A stretch of 64,000 nt of DNA from Dolomedes plantarius (GCA_907164885.2 OU015495.1:1516230-1580229), one strand, 5' to 3'; counted from the stretch's first letter, positions 41,598 through 53,504 are shown. Notes: generated from the sequence alone by a model not told the origin. A program made the numbers and translations.

Positions 41598-41690
41598 AAA
41601 AGAGGTAAGCAAACGATAAGAAATCCTACGTTTATGACCCGCTGTAGTTTCGTTAGAAGAGACTACCTGAAATTTTTTTTCTGGAAGTCT
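41598..41690 (-). repeat. Dispersed repeat R, second half of copy 1
   Basis: Inverted match to 47887-47972, sharing AAAGAGGTAAGCAAACGATA, AATCCTACGTT-like and GAGACTACCTGAAAT-like motifs. Confidence 0.72.
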
Positions 41691-41765
41691 GCAGTTTCTC
41701 GTAGAAAGGTTGAATCACTAATGTGTGAGAGGGTTAACTCAGTATTTGTGAGTGGTGATCAGTAG

Positions 41766-42552
41766 TTAACATACAGATGGTTACTAAATCTCAGGTTGTT
41801 CGAATGATGTTCGAAAACACATGCTGCTGTAACAGCGATAGTCTTTCTAACAGGTATAGATGTCGTCAGTAGAGATTTATTGAAGGAAGCGGGCATTGTA
41901 CGCGGTAGGAAAACTACAGAAATTCTTGTCTCGAAATCCCGACCTCAGTTGTTAAACAGTTTTAATCGTTCAGCCAGGGGTCGAAACTCCTTCCATCAGG
42001 TATGCTATTTCTCGTTTGACGCACTTTGCAGAATTTTCGGAAGAGACACATCCTAATTTAACGGGACTCGGATGGATTGCATTTTATTAATCAAGACGCA
42101 CAGTATTTAGTAAGCAGATAGGCTTGGTATTTAACGTAATATTGGGAGGCCATATAATACTGGCATCAAATCTATAAGGGCGTCTTTCAATTAGAGATTC
42201 CTCATAGAGAGTCCGTTGCAGATAGTCCTTCGAGAAGTGTTGTCCTCCCCTCCACATCTAACTACTTGATCAGATCGATCGGTTTTATGCAAGGGCACAG
42301 TTCCTCAAATATCACACGTCCAAATCATGCAGCGATCGGACACCAAATGCCCCCACAGCATAAAATTGCACAGTTTGTCATAAGTCGTAAGCAAATACAT
42401 CGTCATTATTCTGTGGAACAGAATCCAATATCGCGTACATGAGTGATATATACTCCAAAATATCATAAAATGCAGAAATATAAGAAGTCAAGTATAATTA
42501 AAAGGACTGATCTGTAACTCAAAAAGCAACTTGACTTTCCTAGATCGGAGTA
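41766..42552. other. Unassigned region
   Basis: Less AT-rich than average, with no long frame and no recognised motif. Confidence 0.45.
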
Positions 42553-42560
42553 TGACTTTT

Positions 42561-43608
42561 GTTGTTGTTGTTGTTGTTGTTTGTAATGCCCACTGGCTGG
42601 AATTCATTCCAGACGAGGTCCATATTGGTCAGAGGGCTGAAGGGTGCGGCTCCGGTTTGTAATGGCACCACAAGGGTCGGAGTCCGATTTAGCCAGGTGC
42701 CACCTCAATTTTGACCGAGCAACCCCAGGGGCGGCATCTGGGGGGATCGCACTCTCTCTTACATTCTCTGACCTCATAGAGGGACTTTCCGGTCTATGGA
42801 TTTAACGTGCCCATATCGCGCCTAAACACGTGGGTACTTAAGGGGGTCGAGGACACAAAATTGTTCGAATTTCGAATTTTCTTTTATTGCATTAAATTTT
42901 TTTTGTTACGCTTAAAATGACGTTTAAATCATGTTTCTATCTTAAATGGAACAGGATAAATTATTATTTTTTTTTGCAACATTCTAATAGCCAATCGTTG
43001 TTTAAACCTGTAAGTGCGTTTTTCTGCAGGATGGGTTTTTTCCCCATTTCTCGTCTTTAAATTATCATAAGTCAAAAACCGTTAAAGATAAATGGTTGAA
43101 ACTTGGAAGATGTCTTTTTCAGCTATTTTACTTTAATTTGATTCAGCAAATTTGAAAAAAATATTTACTTTTGAAAATATGATTTTTTAAAAATAAGTTA
43201 CATAATTTTTTTTGTCATTTTTAATCTAAATATTTTTAATTTCTTTAAATTTAATATTTCAAAAAATGCTGAATCAAAATTAAAACTTAATATATTGATG
43301 TTTAATTAAATGAAAAAATTTTGAAATTCGAAAAATAATATTTCGAGTTATAAATATTTTAAATTTCCACACTTTCATTAAAAATTTTAAATTTCAAAAT
43401 TTAAAAAAAAAAAATTTTAATTTTATGATGTGATTTTGTTTACAAATTATATGGTAGACCATCACAAACAAATTCGAAATTTTAACTCAATAAATAATTT
43501 TTTTTTAAAAATGTGTCCCGGACCCCCTTAACGGCAGTTGTCGGGATTCGATCCGAGCACCTTCATCACGGAAAGTCGGCATTCTACCTCTAGTCTACAT
43601 CGAGTCCC
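42561..43608 (-). mobile_element. tRNA-derived SINE split by a piggyBac MITE
   Basis: The tail appears on the plus strand as (GTT)n at 42561-42592. The body and core (GGACTTTCCGGTCTATGG) follow to 42841, and the tRNA-like head is at 43532-43608 (B box seen inverted as TCGGGATTCGATCCGAGC). The duplication TGACTTTTGTT flanks the whole (42553-42563 and 43609-43619). The 686-bp insert between head and core is a TTAA-flanked MITE, so the SINE is the older of the two. Confidence 0.9.
42842..43527. mobile_element. piggyBac-type MITE inside the SINE
   Basis: The left end GGGGGTCGAGGACACAAAAT and the inverse right end (ATGTGTCCCGGACCCCC) are flanked by TTAA on both sides (42838-42841 and 43528-43531), the piggyBac target site. 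The interior is extremely AT-rich, with no frame. Confidence 0.88.
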
Positions 43609-43619
43609 TGACTTTTGTT

Positions 43620-44507
43620 ATTGTTCTAATGTTGTGATATGCTCTCTGTGATTTTCCCACTATTTCTGGTTAATGCGGCATATATTCTAGTTAATTTTTC
43701 ATATCCAGAAACAATTCCAGTCTAAGGCATATTATTCTTCAGGTACATTTTTCAATACGAATGCACTCCGAATTCAACATCAGATGGGTAGCCAATTTTG
43801 GCTGACTCACGATTAATTTTGAAGGTTCCTAAAAGGGTGATACAACAATCAAAATAACGTTCTGTGGTGAATAATTTTCACCACCCAAAAGTGGAAACTT
43901 GCCATCGCTGATAGTAATATTTCGTTTCAGATTTAATGTGCCCATACCCGGCTTAGGGGTAAGACAAGTACTTTAATTGGCAGTGACTAACAGTTATAAA
44001 TGTCTTTTCGGCAGTATCTCTTGAAAGACAAATTCTTCAATGCTCACTAGATAGGGAAAAAAACAGATGTAAAAAGTCTTTGAAGTTCCACCGAGATTTT
44101 GTGTGCAAATAATTCCGAAACTCTTTCAAAATGCAAATTAAAACCAAAAACAAATTGTTGAATCGCATGATTGTTTATTTATACCATTTTGAAATGAGCC
44201 AAAATATGCGTATTTAAAGATTTAGATGGCAATGGATAAACAATAGAAAATAAGTATCAGTTTTTCATTAATGGAGCTTTTTAAAATAAATATAGGAGGA
44301 CAAACATTTTGTATCAGTCTCATATTTAATCGCATCGAGAAAACTACGGAACTAGAACGTCATCCTTCGCTACAAGAAACCAAATAGATTAGGGCCTACT
44401 ATCTGAGACCAATTCCGAGAGGCTACAAACATCCATGCTAACAACGGGACTCGAACCTACAGAAACTGACTCGCACTTAAAAGATGTGCAACAAAGAAAA
44501 GAGTAAA
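43620..44507. other. Unassigned region with a tRNA-like trace
   Basis: AT-rich. Near 44445-44475 the minus strand contains GGTTCGAGTCCCGTTG, a B-box-like motif perhaps left from a SINE. No gene recognised. Confidence 0.4.
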
Positions 44508-45987
44508 TTTGCGTTGATCTTAATTCCGATGTTTTCTATTGCCAAACGAAACAGATTTAATTACTGCGTTTGAGTAAGTTGAAAGTGTAATTTTCCGAGA
44601 AATGTCTCAGAAAGGTGTTATAAAAAATTATTTTCCAACTAATTAAAATAAAAGGTGATTTCTCTCTCGACCGAAATAGTGTTGCTTATTACACGATACG
44701 CTTCTAACTATGCCTTTCTAACTCTTTGAGTGACACGGTAATTAATACCGGAAAACAACTGTAGATGGTCTAAAACAGTGGTCCCCGACCCCCGGGCCGC
44801 GGACAGGTACCGGTCCGCCCAAGGAACATTAAATTATTTCCATTTTATTTACTGTAGTGTATTTCTCTCGGGTTAGTGCGACTCTTTCGGGTTTGTGCTA
44901 ATTTATACCTTTGTAACAGAAGAAATCTTGTAACAATTTTAAATTAGTTTATTGTTTATTAAACATTTCAAAATTATGAATTAAAATTGCAATCATACCC
45001 CCCCCCCCTCCTCTCAGCGGGCCGTGGTAAAATTATCAAACATTGACCGGAGATTAAAAGGTTGGGGAGCACTGGTCTAAAAGATCAGAGAGGCACTTTC
45101 TCCTAAATGTATAACAATTATCAGCTAGAGTAGATAGAGTACAAAATAAGAACTTTTTTAAAAGTATAAAATATCTTTGACTCCTGTAGTGGTCTATTGA
45201 TACGATTTTTTCTTTTTATCCTGTTCGATCAGTAAATGCATTGAATGATGGGGTTAAAATCCATTGGTCTATTTTTGAGGTTTTTGAGATAACAGGTAAA
45301 ATCGAGAGTCTTCTTTTAAGAATTAAAAAAAAAATTGCAGGCATATGTCGGTAACATGAAAAAGTTAATTTTATTCGGTATATCCTTATTGGCGTGTTTC
45401 AGCAAATCGAGAGAAAAATCTACAAGTAAAGTGCCTTATCTCTTTTAAATTATTGCTGAGAAATGATAAAAAAATGCATTGAATATGTCTTCACGGACAG
45501 TGATATCAATCGAAGAAAAAGTTGCCGTTACGTAATGTATTATTAGTCTAAGGAACCAAAGTTATCTGCCGACAAATCCTGCATAAAGTATGCCATCAAT
45601 ACAGATCAAGCAGACGCCGTATTCTGTACTGTATCTACTCTAGCTGGTAATTGTTATATATTTAGAAGAAAGTACCACTCTGATCTTTTAGACCATCTAC
45701 CGTTGTTTTTTAGTGTTAATTACTGTGTCACGCACAGAGGTAGAAAGGTAGAGTTAGAAGTGTGTCGTAAAATAAGCAACATTCTTTCAGTCAAGAGAGA
45801 GAAATCATTTTTTTAAATTAATTAGTTAGAAAATAATTTTTATAGCGACTTTCTGAGACATTTCTCGGCAAATTATACTTTTATCACACTCAAACACAGC
45901 AATTAAATCGGTTTCCTTTGGCAATAGAAAAACTCTGAATTAAGATCAACGCAAATGTATAATACATAACTTTGTTGTACATGTATG
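44508..45987. repeat. Long inverted repeat (foldback), about 1.5 kb
   Basis: The left arm at 44508-44767 continues at 45083-45165. The right arm at about 45645-45987 is its inverted, diverged counterpart. Shared motifs include TTTGCGTTGATCTTAATTC, GAGAAATGTCTCAGAAA, GATTTCTCTCTCGAC-like, TAGATGGTCTAAAAGATCAG-like and CAGCTAGAGTAGATA. The spacer of about 480 bp shows no gene. A hAT MITE sits in the left arm only, so it came after the inverted repeat formed. Confidence 0.85.
44776..45074. mobile_element. hAT MITE, 299 bp
   Basis: Left end CAGTGGTCCCCGACCCCCGG and right end TTGGGGAGCACTG are flanked by a perfect 8-bp duplication GTCTAAAA (44768-44775 and 45075-45082). GC-rich ends with GGGCCG motifs and an AT-rich interior are typical of Charlie-like hAT MITEs. 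The right arm of the surrounding inverted repeat gives the empty site. Confidence 0.94.
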
Positions 45988-46701
45988 TTACACAATATAT
46001 GTTTTATAATCTGAAACGAGCATTAAATAATCAAAACTAATTTCAATACTAAATAAAATAAAATTTTTTATAAATACTAATATTTTAATGAATGTTTTTT
46101 TCCTATTTATAAATTAATTGGCCCTTCAGCCCGAGAAAGAATGTTGCTTCTAAAATTTTTGGTCACGTTCTCAAGAAGAGGCTTGCCACCCCTGGTACAA
46201 GAGGCGCACTTGATGAAATTAATGATTATGAATTACATTAAAACTTCAGGGTTTCAGAATCCATTGGAGTATTTTCGTAAAGATTGAAATCCTGCACCAA
46301 CGTTTCATGTTTTAAACCGCCTAATGAGTCAATGCGTGCCAGTTTTAGATTACGGACATATCGAAGGTTATGTTGTGGTTTCGTCGATGGAAAGAAGGAA
46401 GTAGTCGGGATATATTTTGTGGGAATAGATTTTAAAAAGAAAATCTATGCACATGTGCTACGAAAGGGCATGTTTGTTACCTTAAGTTATTTGTCGATCG
46501 ACTCATAAAAGAGGTGTTATTAAAATCCCCCACCGCTCCCCCTAAACCAGGTGTTCTTAAAGATCTACTTGCCCTAACGATATCGTACACCTTTAAACCG
46601 GCATTTGCGGTCAAAATATCGATTTTTCTTTTTTAAAATAACATTAAAGTGTAATCTTTTACCTTTCTAATTTTGTTTGAAATTATAAATCTGGTGGAGT
46701 C
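45988..46701. other. Unassigned AT-rich region
   Basis: Contains a 74-codon frame at 46284-46508 without recognised motifs. No terminal repeat found. Confidence 0.45.
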
Positions 46702-46705
46702 TTAA

Positions 46706-47315
46706 CCCTCAAACCGGCCCATGAATTTGTTGCCACTATCAGGACTATCGGTCAAATTGACCCCCAAGCCTAAAAAGCTGTTATTTTTGCGTTATTACGA
46801 TGGAACTGCATGTTGATATTGTGTACAGGGTTGGTTGAATTATATTAGTGATGAATAGTGAGGGAAAAAATCATCTACACTTATTTATTCAATTTATTTT
46901 GATCTGGAATCTACACCATCAAATCGTAGGGCTCTTAAAAGAATTGCACAATGTTTCTCAGACATAATTGCTCGAAAAATTAGCCAGTGATTGAGGTAGA
47001 GAAGAGTGATGTCAAGGCTTCACAGGATACTTTAAAAATCGCACAGAACACTGAAATCCCTATCAGGACCGGTAGGCCTGTTATTGCTCAGTGGCAATAA
47101 CAGGTCTACCGGTCATTTTGACCTTCATACTTTTACAAAATTGCAACTTACTGGCAAATGGCGAGCATTTGTGAAACCCTTGTGTGCTCTCCCTGATGTC
47201 CAGGAACTGACTGAGGATGTCAAAGCCAGCCAAGCGTTCACGCCTCTCCCCACCCCTGCCCCACCCCTTAGTTCCACCGCTGCCGGTCATAATGACCGGT
47301 GGGCCGGTTTGAGGG
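46706..47315. mobile_element. piggyBac-like non-autonomous element, 610 bp
   Basis: CCCTCAAACCGGCCC at the left and its exact inverse GGGCCGGTTTGAGGG at the right are flanked by TTAA (46702-46705 and 47316-47319). Inner ends carry repeats of the CGGTCA.A.TGACCG type. At 47067-47113 a palindrome built on ACCGGTAGACCTGTTATTGC marks the middle. Frames at 47081-47332 follow from this structure and show no transposase motif. The family differs from the MITE at 42842-43527. Confidence 0.9.
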
Positions 47316-47319
47316 TTAA

Positions 47320-47886
47320 AGAAGATATATAAATCTGGCTTTAGTACGAAAAAGTTATTTTTAAAGTAAGAAATGCTTTTTAAAGTTCATTTTTAGCGCT
47401 TTCCCGACATTAATTTTTTCATCGTTTCTCTTTGTGCAAAATTTCCTATAACAAAAAGTTACGCTTAAAAATACCTTAAAATTTTATATTCTTTATATAT
47501 AAATGTTTATAAAGGGAATATACGATGCTCGTGATTGTAGATTAATTAGGTTTTTTTGTTGTTGTTTAGGTATGAATTACAAGTACAGTGAATTTTAATT
47601 GATTTTTCTGTACGTCAGTACTTTGACTGCTACAGACTCTGAGATAAATGATTGAAATCCTTGGAATACTCTATTTCCTACAGAAAGTTATTATCTTCAT
47701 TCTCCAATTTATAAAATGATAATATATTTGTTTTTTTTTTGAGTTAGCATGTTTTCTAGAAATGGCATAATTTCACCCATTTTTTTTTCAGTTTCCCCCG
47801 TGAAGAAATTAGTTTAATGCAACAGCTCAATTTTTTATACATTTTTGTAAGTTTTATCTTGCATGTCATTATAAAAAAAAATAGAT
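47320..47886. other. Unassigned AT-rich spacer
   Basis: Nothing recognised. Confidence 0.5.
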
Positions 47887-48590
47887 AAAAAAATATTTCA
47901 GGTAGTCTCCTCTAATAAAAATATCGCAGGTCATTAACGCAGGATTACTTATCGTTTGCTTACCTCTTTTTTATTACCATGTTTTTATTAACTTACTTTC
48001 TTGTTTGTTTGTGTGTTTGTCACTTACAAATCTTGCACTCGATTTTCAACTAACTTCCCGACTAGCTAGACATTTGAAACTTTTAGAATAGCTCAGAACA
48101 CGATGACAATGAATTTTTTAATACTTTTAGCCATCTTTAAGCAGAATTAAATTAATTTTCAGTTATTTTCAGTTAATTTTGTTTTGTAGACTGTTGCAGC
48201 CATCTATCGGCCGGAACGGGAACGAAAAGTTAAATGCAAGTTAACTTCCAATTAACTTCCTTATCTTTCAAGTTGATGGGATAATTCATCAAAAATTTTT
48301 TTAAAAAGTATTTATTAATATATAGAATTGTCAAGTTTATATTATTCAACAGAAAATTTAAAAACATGGTATATAAAAAGTTCTTTTTATCTTGTAATTA
48401 TTTTATTTTTTATTTTTTTACGCATTTTGGTACTTTTCTGTTTAACTGTTTACTGCTACTGGGTTTGGCGCGCTGCCAAAATTATAACTCGCGACGCAGG
48501 ACAATATTTTTCTCTCCGAAGGACCTTTATTGAGCAACGTAATCCTACGTTAAAAGACAAAATTTCAAAAAAATTCAAAAATCCCGAAGG
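47887..48590 (+). repeat. Dispersed repeat R, copy 2, with the 431-bp repeat inside
   Basis: The outer parts 47887-47972 and 48418-48590 match, inverted, the two halves of repeat R at 41598-41690 and 40605-40817. The block between them (47972-48402) is the separate 431-bp repeat also seen at 27270-27700. At the corresponding point of the other R copy there is a TA tract and a Tigger element instead, so this site has received different insertions. Confidence 0.72.
47972..48402 (-). repeat. Dispersed 431-bp repeat, copy 2
   Basis: Inverted match over its full length to 27270-27700. No coding frame. Confidence 0.88.
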
Positions 48591-49035
48591 TGATATATAT
48601 CCCTTACACGGATACCTTAATTTTAAATGCAGGATCCGCGAAGAATAAAATATCAATAGCTTTCTGAAGGCTGAATTGCTTAATGATACAGAACTCAAAG
48701 TGAGTCTGAAACTCTCTGTTTTTACAGTGGGGTATTTCAAACAAACTTCTCTTTCACGGACTGTGTTGTCACTGGAGTGCCTAATGCTACAGCTAATATT
48801 CTGCTGACAAACATGACGACGGGTGCTGGTACGCTACATTAATCGTGCGAAGACTGTGGGTCGCTAAAAAATTGTAGCTCAAGCGGATAATCTGAAGAAA
48901 TTTTATATCATATTGAAATATTGAAACAAAAAACTTGCTTTAAATTTTCCATATTTACGTATTTTTAATATTTTTATTTGTATTTTTAAACGTTAAAAAA
49001 TGTATAATATGATATTGTTAAATAAGGTGCCAAAC
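48591..49035. other. Unassigned spacer
   Basis: No gene or repeat end recognised. Confidence 0.5.
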
Positions 49036-49043
49036 AGTTTTAC

Positions 49044-49523
49044 CAGACCCTGATTTTCCATTAGGCCCGGTAAGTCCGGGCCTAGGGGCCCCCGAATGTT
49101 GGGGGCCCCCAAAAAATTATAATTTTAAAAAGAAAAAAAAGAGAAAAAATTCCCAATTCAATTTTTTTTATTTTACCTTTTTTATAGCATTTTTTTTATA
49201 TATCCTTTCAAATTTGATTGATTGATTGGTTCATCATAAGTATGTTATAGTGTATATAAGGGATTAAGAAGTTTTCTAGTTGCATTGTATTGATGTTTTA
49301 ATGAAGTTAATATGTTGTATTTGCTTTTTGTTATTTGATAATATTCTAGACTTCTACGCTTCAAATAGCCAATTCTTGGTAAAATGGTACTTTCACAATG
49401 ATTCATGATTATTATTTTGTGTGTCAATTTTGGAAAATTTTCGCCCACATCAGTGTTAGCCCCCCCCCCCCTCCCCCATCCCAAGGTGTGCCTATAGTCA
49501 AGAATTTTCTAAATCGGGCCCTG
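49044..49523. mobile_element. hAT MITE, second copy of the 10395 family
   Basis: 480 bp in opposite orientation to 10395-10904, sharing GATTTTC.ATTAGGCCCGGTA, GGGCCTAGGGGCCCCCGAAT and AAATCGGGCCCTG. It is flanked by AGTTTTAC (49036-49043) and AGTTTTTC (49524-49531), an 8-bp duplication with one mismatch. No coding capacity. Confidence 0.92.
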
Positions 49524-49560
49524 AGTTTTTCAATAAAACTTTCGTCTGTAAAAGACGATA

Positions 49561-50010
49561 CACCTGTCCCTCGATTTGCGCGGTACTCGGTTTACACGGT
49601 TTCTGAATTTTATAAATAAAAAAAAAATATCAATGTATTATTGGATTATTTGAGTGTTTTACATTGAACGCACTCGTTAATTATCTGCAGAGACGTCACA
49701 AGTGCATTGCGTCGCGTTGCGTTGCGTTTAGCATTGGCGTCATTAGGGTAGATTTTGTTTCATTTCCATACTGTCATTCCTGGTTCAGTTCTACACGAGG
49801 TAAGACGTTCATTTTTGAAATACATATGCAAATAAATAATTTATCATTGCATATTACTAAAGTTCCTTTGTCTTCATTTCGGAATAAACTCTCTGCATTT
49901 TTACACTTTTATTATAAACGTAACCACGGCTTGCACCTATCCCCTTGTTTAATATGAATGCTGTGTCTTGTTTTACACGGTTTCGATTTGCACGATTTGT
50001 CGTGGAACGC
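49561..50010 (+). repeat. Tigger-like left terminus, truncated
   Basis: CACCTGTCCCTCGATTTGCG next to TA, with GGTTTACACGGTTT just inside and again at 49969-49985 (TTTACACGGTTTCGATTTGC). This subterminal layout is seen in Tigger elements. No matching right end is found. Confidence 0.45.
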
Positions 50011-51846
50011 ATCTACCGTATATATCGAGAGATATGTGTACTTACATATTGCTTTCATTTGCTTTCTACCTACCAGTGTTAGTCAAAATCCTCTCTGTGT
50101 GAGTCTATCTGGGTATTCAAAATTATTAGCTGTAAAACTGGAACAACAATCTAGACTTAATACGGAAGATGATACGAGAATAACATCCTGAGATATTTCT
50201 CCAATTATTGAGAAAATATCTGAGAACCAGACTCACGCTCCTAATTTTTTTTGTATTTTTTTTTTGTATTTTAGTTTTATATAAATAAATAAAGTTTTTA
50301 ATTCTCAATTCGGCGCTTATTATTTTTATATTTGTTAATTTTTACCTCATTGAAATACGCATTAATATTTAAATATGAAGTTTTAGTCACACGAGATTTG
50401 CCAAAATACAAGTGCAGAAGGTAAACAGGACATTTTAAAAAATTGTTATTATGCAAAGTAAACATATACCCAAATCTATATTTCATTGATTTTTAAAATA
50501 GTTTGTCGAAATTTGCTTATTTTCTTTCCAATTTTTTGTTAACATTTTTTCTAATAAAAGAAAAAATTGGTCGTACCGAAAAAAATTTTCATTTGGAGTG
50601 GTTTTTTTATATATAGAAAGTGGTTGGCGGTCGTAAAAAGTTTGCGCACCACTGCGCTATACCACCAATTTTGCAGACCACAGGGGGGGGGGACGTCCCC
50701 CCCCCGTGACCCCACAACTTAACTCGAAATAAATTAAAACGTTAATAGAAGTTCAGTTAAAATCGGAAAGTTGTAGAAAACTTTTAAGAAAGTTGGTTTC
50801 TTCCCGCTTTTTCAAACTGTGAAATTGAAGATTCCGATTATGTCTTTAACCTTAATATAGTTTTTAACAATCATATGATCCAATACAAAAATTCGATGCT
50901 ATATTTTTTCTCGTTTTATTTGTATTACATATTTTTTTCTCTTTGTATAACTTTAGAATACTACTCAAACATCAGTTCTATTGTTAATCAGTTTTTAAAA
51001 AATTCCTAATATTTCATATTTCAAGGACCGTCCGGCAGTCATTGCGGTGAGGAGGGCCCTAACTGAATTCTATTCGCGACCCCCCAAAAGTTAGAAGCAC
51101 GCTACGCCTATGCGGCACGCTGTATTAATCTCACATAAAGCACATGACGTCATCTCGCCCGACATTACGATAAATAGGAGGTGAGCGAAAGAACATAACA
51201 TTATTATAAGATTTCATAAGATTTACATACGATTTCACAGTTACAGAAAAATACTGGGTGAAAAAACCCATGATTGACTGCTGACGTCACAGGGTGCAAA
51301 ATTATTTCTTACACGCGAACAGCGATAAAATGAATATGCAATAAATCCTTATTTGTCATACGAAGGTGTTAATAAGGCATAATGACACTAAATAGAAAAC
51401 TTTACTCTTTTTTTCTGTTTTGTTTTCACAAAATATATTTTCTGATGAATTGGTTAGGAAAAAAAACGAGTAAATGTTTTCGGCACATTGACAATGTGAT
51501 ATCAACATGCCAAAAACACAAAGGAAAAAATCATATGTTAAGAAGAAATATTGGTGCTGCATATATCAAGTTATAGGTAATTCAAATGGGTTATATGAAC
51601 ACTATATATTTCTTTAAAATATATAAATGCATTTGTTATATGGTAGTTGAAACATGAGTTCATACGATAATACATTCAGGTAATACTATTTTTGTTGATT
51701 TCTTGATTGTATTGCCATTATTTTTATATTATACGTACATAACATTTAAATTTCTCAATGACCACTATTTTTGGAGAAACTTTTTTCTCAAATACACTTT
51801 TATTAAAAAAAGTATTTAATTTGGTAAATAGAACTACAGTTACTTT
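50011..51846. other. Unassigned region with transposon-end traces
   Basis: TTTGCGCACCACTG at 50641-50654 matches the right terminus of the hAT at 56867-58166, without a partner on the left. A poly-G/poly-C patch lies at 50684-50708. Near 51010-51110, GGTCGCGAATAG (inverted) and ATAGGCGTAGCGTGC (inverted) look like the end of another DNA element. No genes recognised. Confidence 0.4.
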
Positions 51847-51866
51847 ACACACACACACACACACAC

Positions 51867-51959
<93 letters not shown>
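51847..51959. repeat. (CA)n(TA)n compound microsatellite
   Basis: A short CA run, then more than 90 bp of TA. Confidence 0.95.
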
Positions 51960-51962
<3 letters not shown>

Positions 51963-52380
51963 CAGGCGTTGGCTTTTGCCTGCTATTATTTCGTTTGCAG
52001 TCTTCTTGTTTTACAGTCCATGGCATCGAGGGAAGGCATACACTCAAAAAGTACTCAGCATCGTCTAAATTAAGTAGTTTATTCAGTTCCATGTCATAAT
52101 ACCACCTCTCCAGATCTACGCATTTAGTTATTCGCCATTTCTTTTTTAGAGCCGCGGCGAAACACGTCTGATGGCATCGACTTCTATTCCGTGCTCTAAC
52201 CAAATTCGCGGGCATCTCCGCGCACCAACTCTCCTTGGACATGCGCAGAGCCCGAAACAGACATCTTTCAAAGCTAAAATGTAAACGTTCCTCCTCGACC
52301 GCAGAACTCAGAGGCGAGCGAAGATTATATAATAAAAAGGGAATTTCCCTTTCCCAATTCGCGTCTTTGAATGCGAACAA
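51960..52380 (-). CDS. Unassigned open frame upstream of a TA tract
   Basis: The minus strand stays open from about 52380, with an ATG at 52242 ([10 protein letters not shown]). It reads through a mixed, charged sequence ([36 protein letters not shown]) and then into the TA tract as Tyr-Ile repeats. This stretch is richer in GC than its surroundings. TTATATAATC at about 52330 on the minus strand could be a TATA box shortly upstream. I do not recognise the protein. It could be a decayed exon, part of a retrotransposon 5' region or chance. Confidence 0.25.
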
Positions 52381-52464
52381 TTAGAGGCGAATTACGCCAC
52401 GAATATAATTTCATTTCCAAGCCCCCTTTAAATTTAGAATAATCATTCTTTTCCCACTAAATCC

Positions 52465-52467
<3 letters not shown>

Positions 52468-52554
<87 letters not shown>
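52468..52554. repeat. (CA)n(TA)n compound microsatellite
   Basis: About 43 bp of CA repeat followed by about 44 bp of TA repeat, abutting the next terminus. Confidence 0.95.
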
Positions 52555-52557
<3 letters not shown>

Positions 52558-52700
52558 TTATACCTCAGCTAACGAAGGTAATTGGTTCCGGAATCACATT
52601 CGTTAGCCGAAACGTGATTTTCCGCAGATTTCTATAGAAAATCGTTTAATTAGTTCTGGATGCAGTCCAATATTTAGCGATAAGTTTTATAAAGTAGTAA
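52555..52700 (+). repeat. Tigger-like left terminus, truncated
   Basis: CAGTTATACCTCAGCTAACG next to TA, followed by TTCGTTAGCCGAAACG, is the typical start of a Tigger/pogo element. No right terminus is found downstream, so the remainder may be lost. Confidence 0.55.
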
Positions 52701-53415
52701 AAAGCACACTATACCATGTATTCTACTAAATATTTCCGAGATATCATGTCCTCTACTAAATATTGTGTAAGATTTTTGGGTGGAGAGGTATGCGCTACGA
52801 GGAAGTAACTCGCGGACCAACATTTTGCAACAAGACTACGAAATAATCATCTAAATTCTGGCTCACAAAACTCATGATTTTACCTCTTAAATAATCTTAA
52901 ATTTTCATCTGGGAAATAGCAGTCCTTTTCCTCTGTTTCGTCTTTTGTGATCATCAAATGGAAAAAGGAAGTACTTTGAAATTTGCATCTCTCACGTCTT
53001 TCAGTCGTCGTAATACAGAGATATAATTCTATGGATCTTAATGTGCTGTTTTCTTACTTGCGAAAAGGACGTTGTCCTGACCCCAATTCGATAAAATGAA
53101 AAACGTGAAAAACACTTTCATCAGAGTAGAAATATAAGTGAAGATAAAAGTTTGTAAATTAAGATTTTAAATATATTTAAAAATATTTTACCATATCCTG
53201 CTAAATACACCGTAGTTTTTTCAATACATGCACTGATGTTACAATTTTCGACTCCCGTTTCTATTTTCTATATTTTCCGTGCCCTATTAATTACTCCTTT
53301 CAGTCAATTTTATTTCCTCTTTGAAATACATGTTGAAACTGTTTTTCTATTAATTCCTTATGACCTTACCTATAAAAATTATAGTCGTTCAATTCTCAAA
53401 GGTGTGCGTTGGAAT
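52701..53415. other. Unassigned spacer
   Basis: Part of it probably belongs to the truncated Tigger-like element; no frame or motif confirms that. Confidence 0.4.
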
Positions 53416-53447
53416 ATACATACATACATACATACACACGCGCGCGA

Positions 53448-53493
<46 letters not shown>
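53416..53493. repeat. Compound (CATA)n(CG)n(CA)n(TA)n microsatellite
   Basis: CATA repeats, a short CGCGCG, CA repeats, then TA repeats. Confidence 0.93.

Positions 53494-53504
<11 letters not shown>

Noticed and set aside
52555..53240. Complete Tigger element starting at 52555
   Set aside because: The right terminus could not be found, so only the left end is reported.
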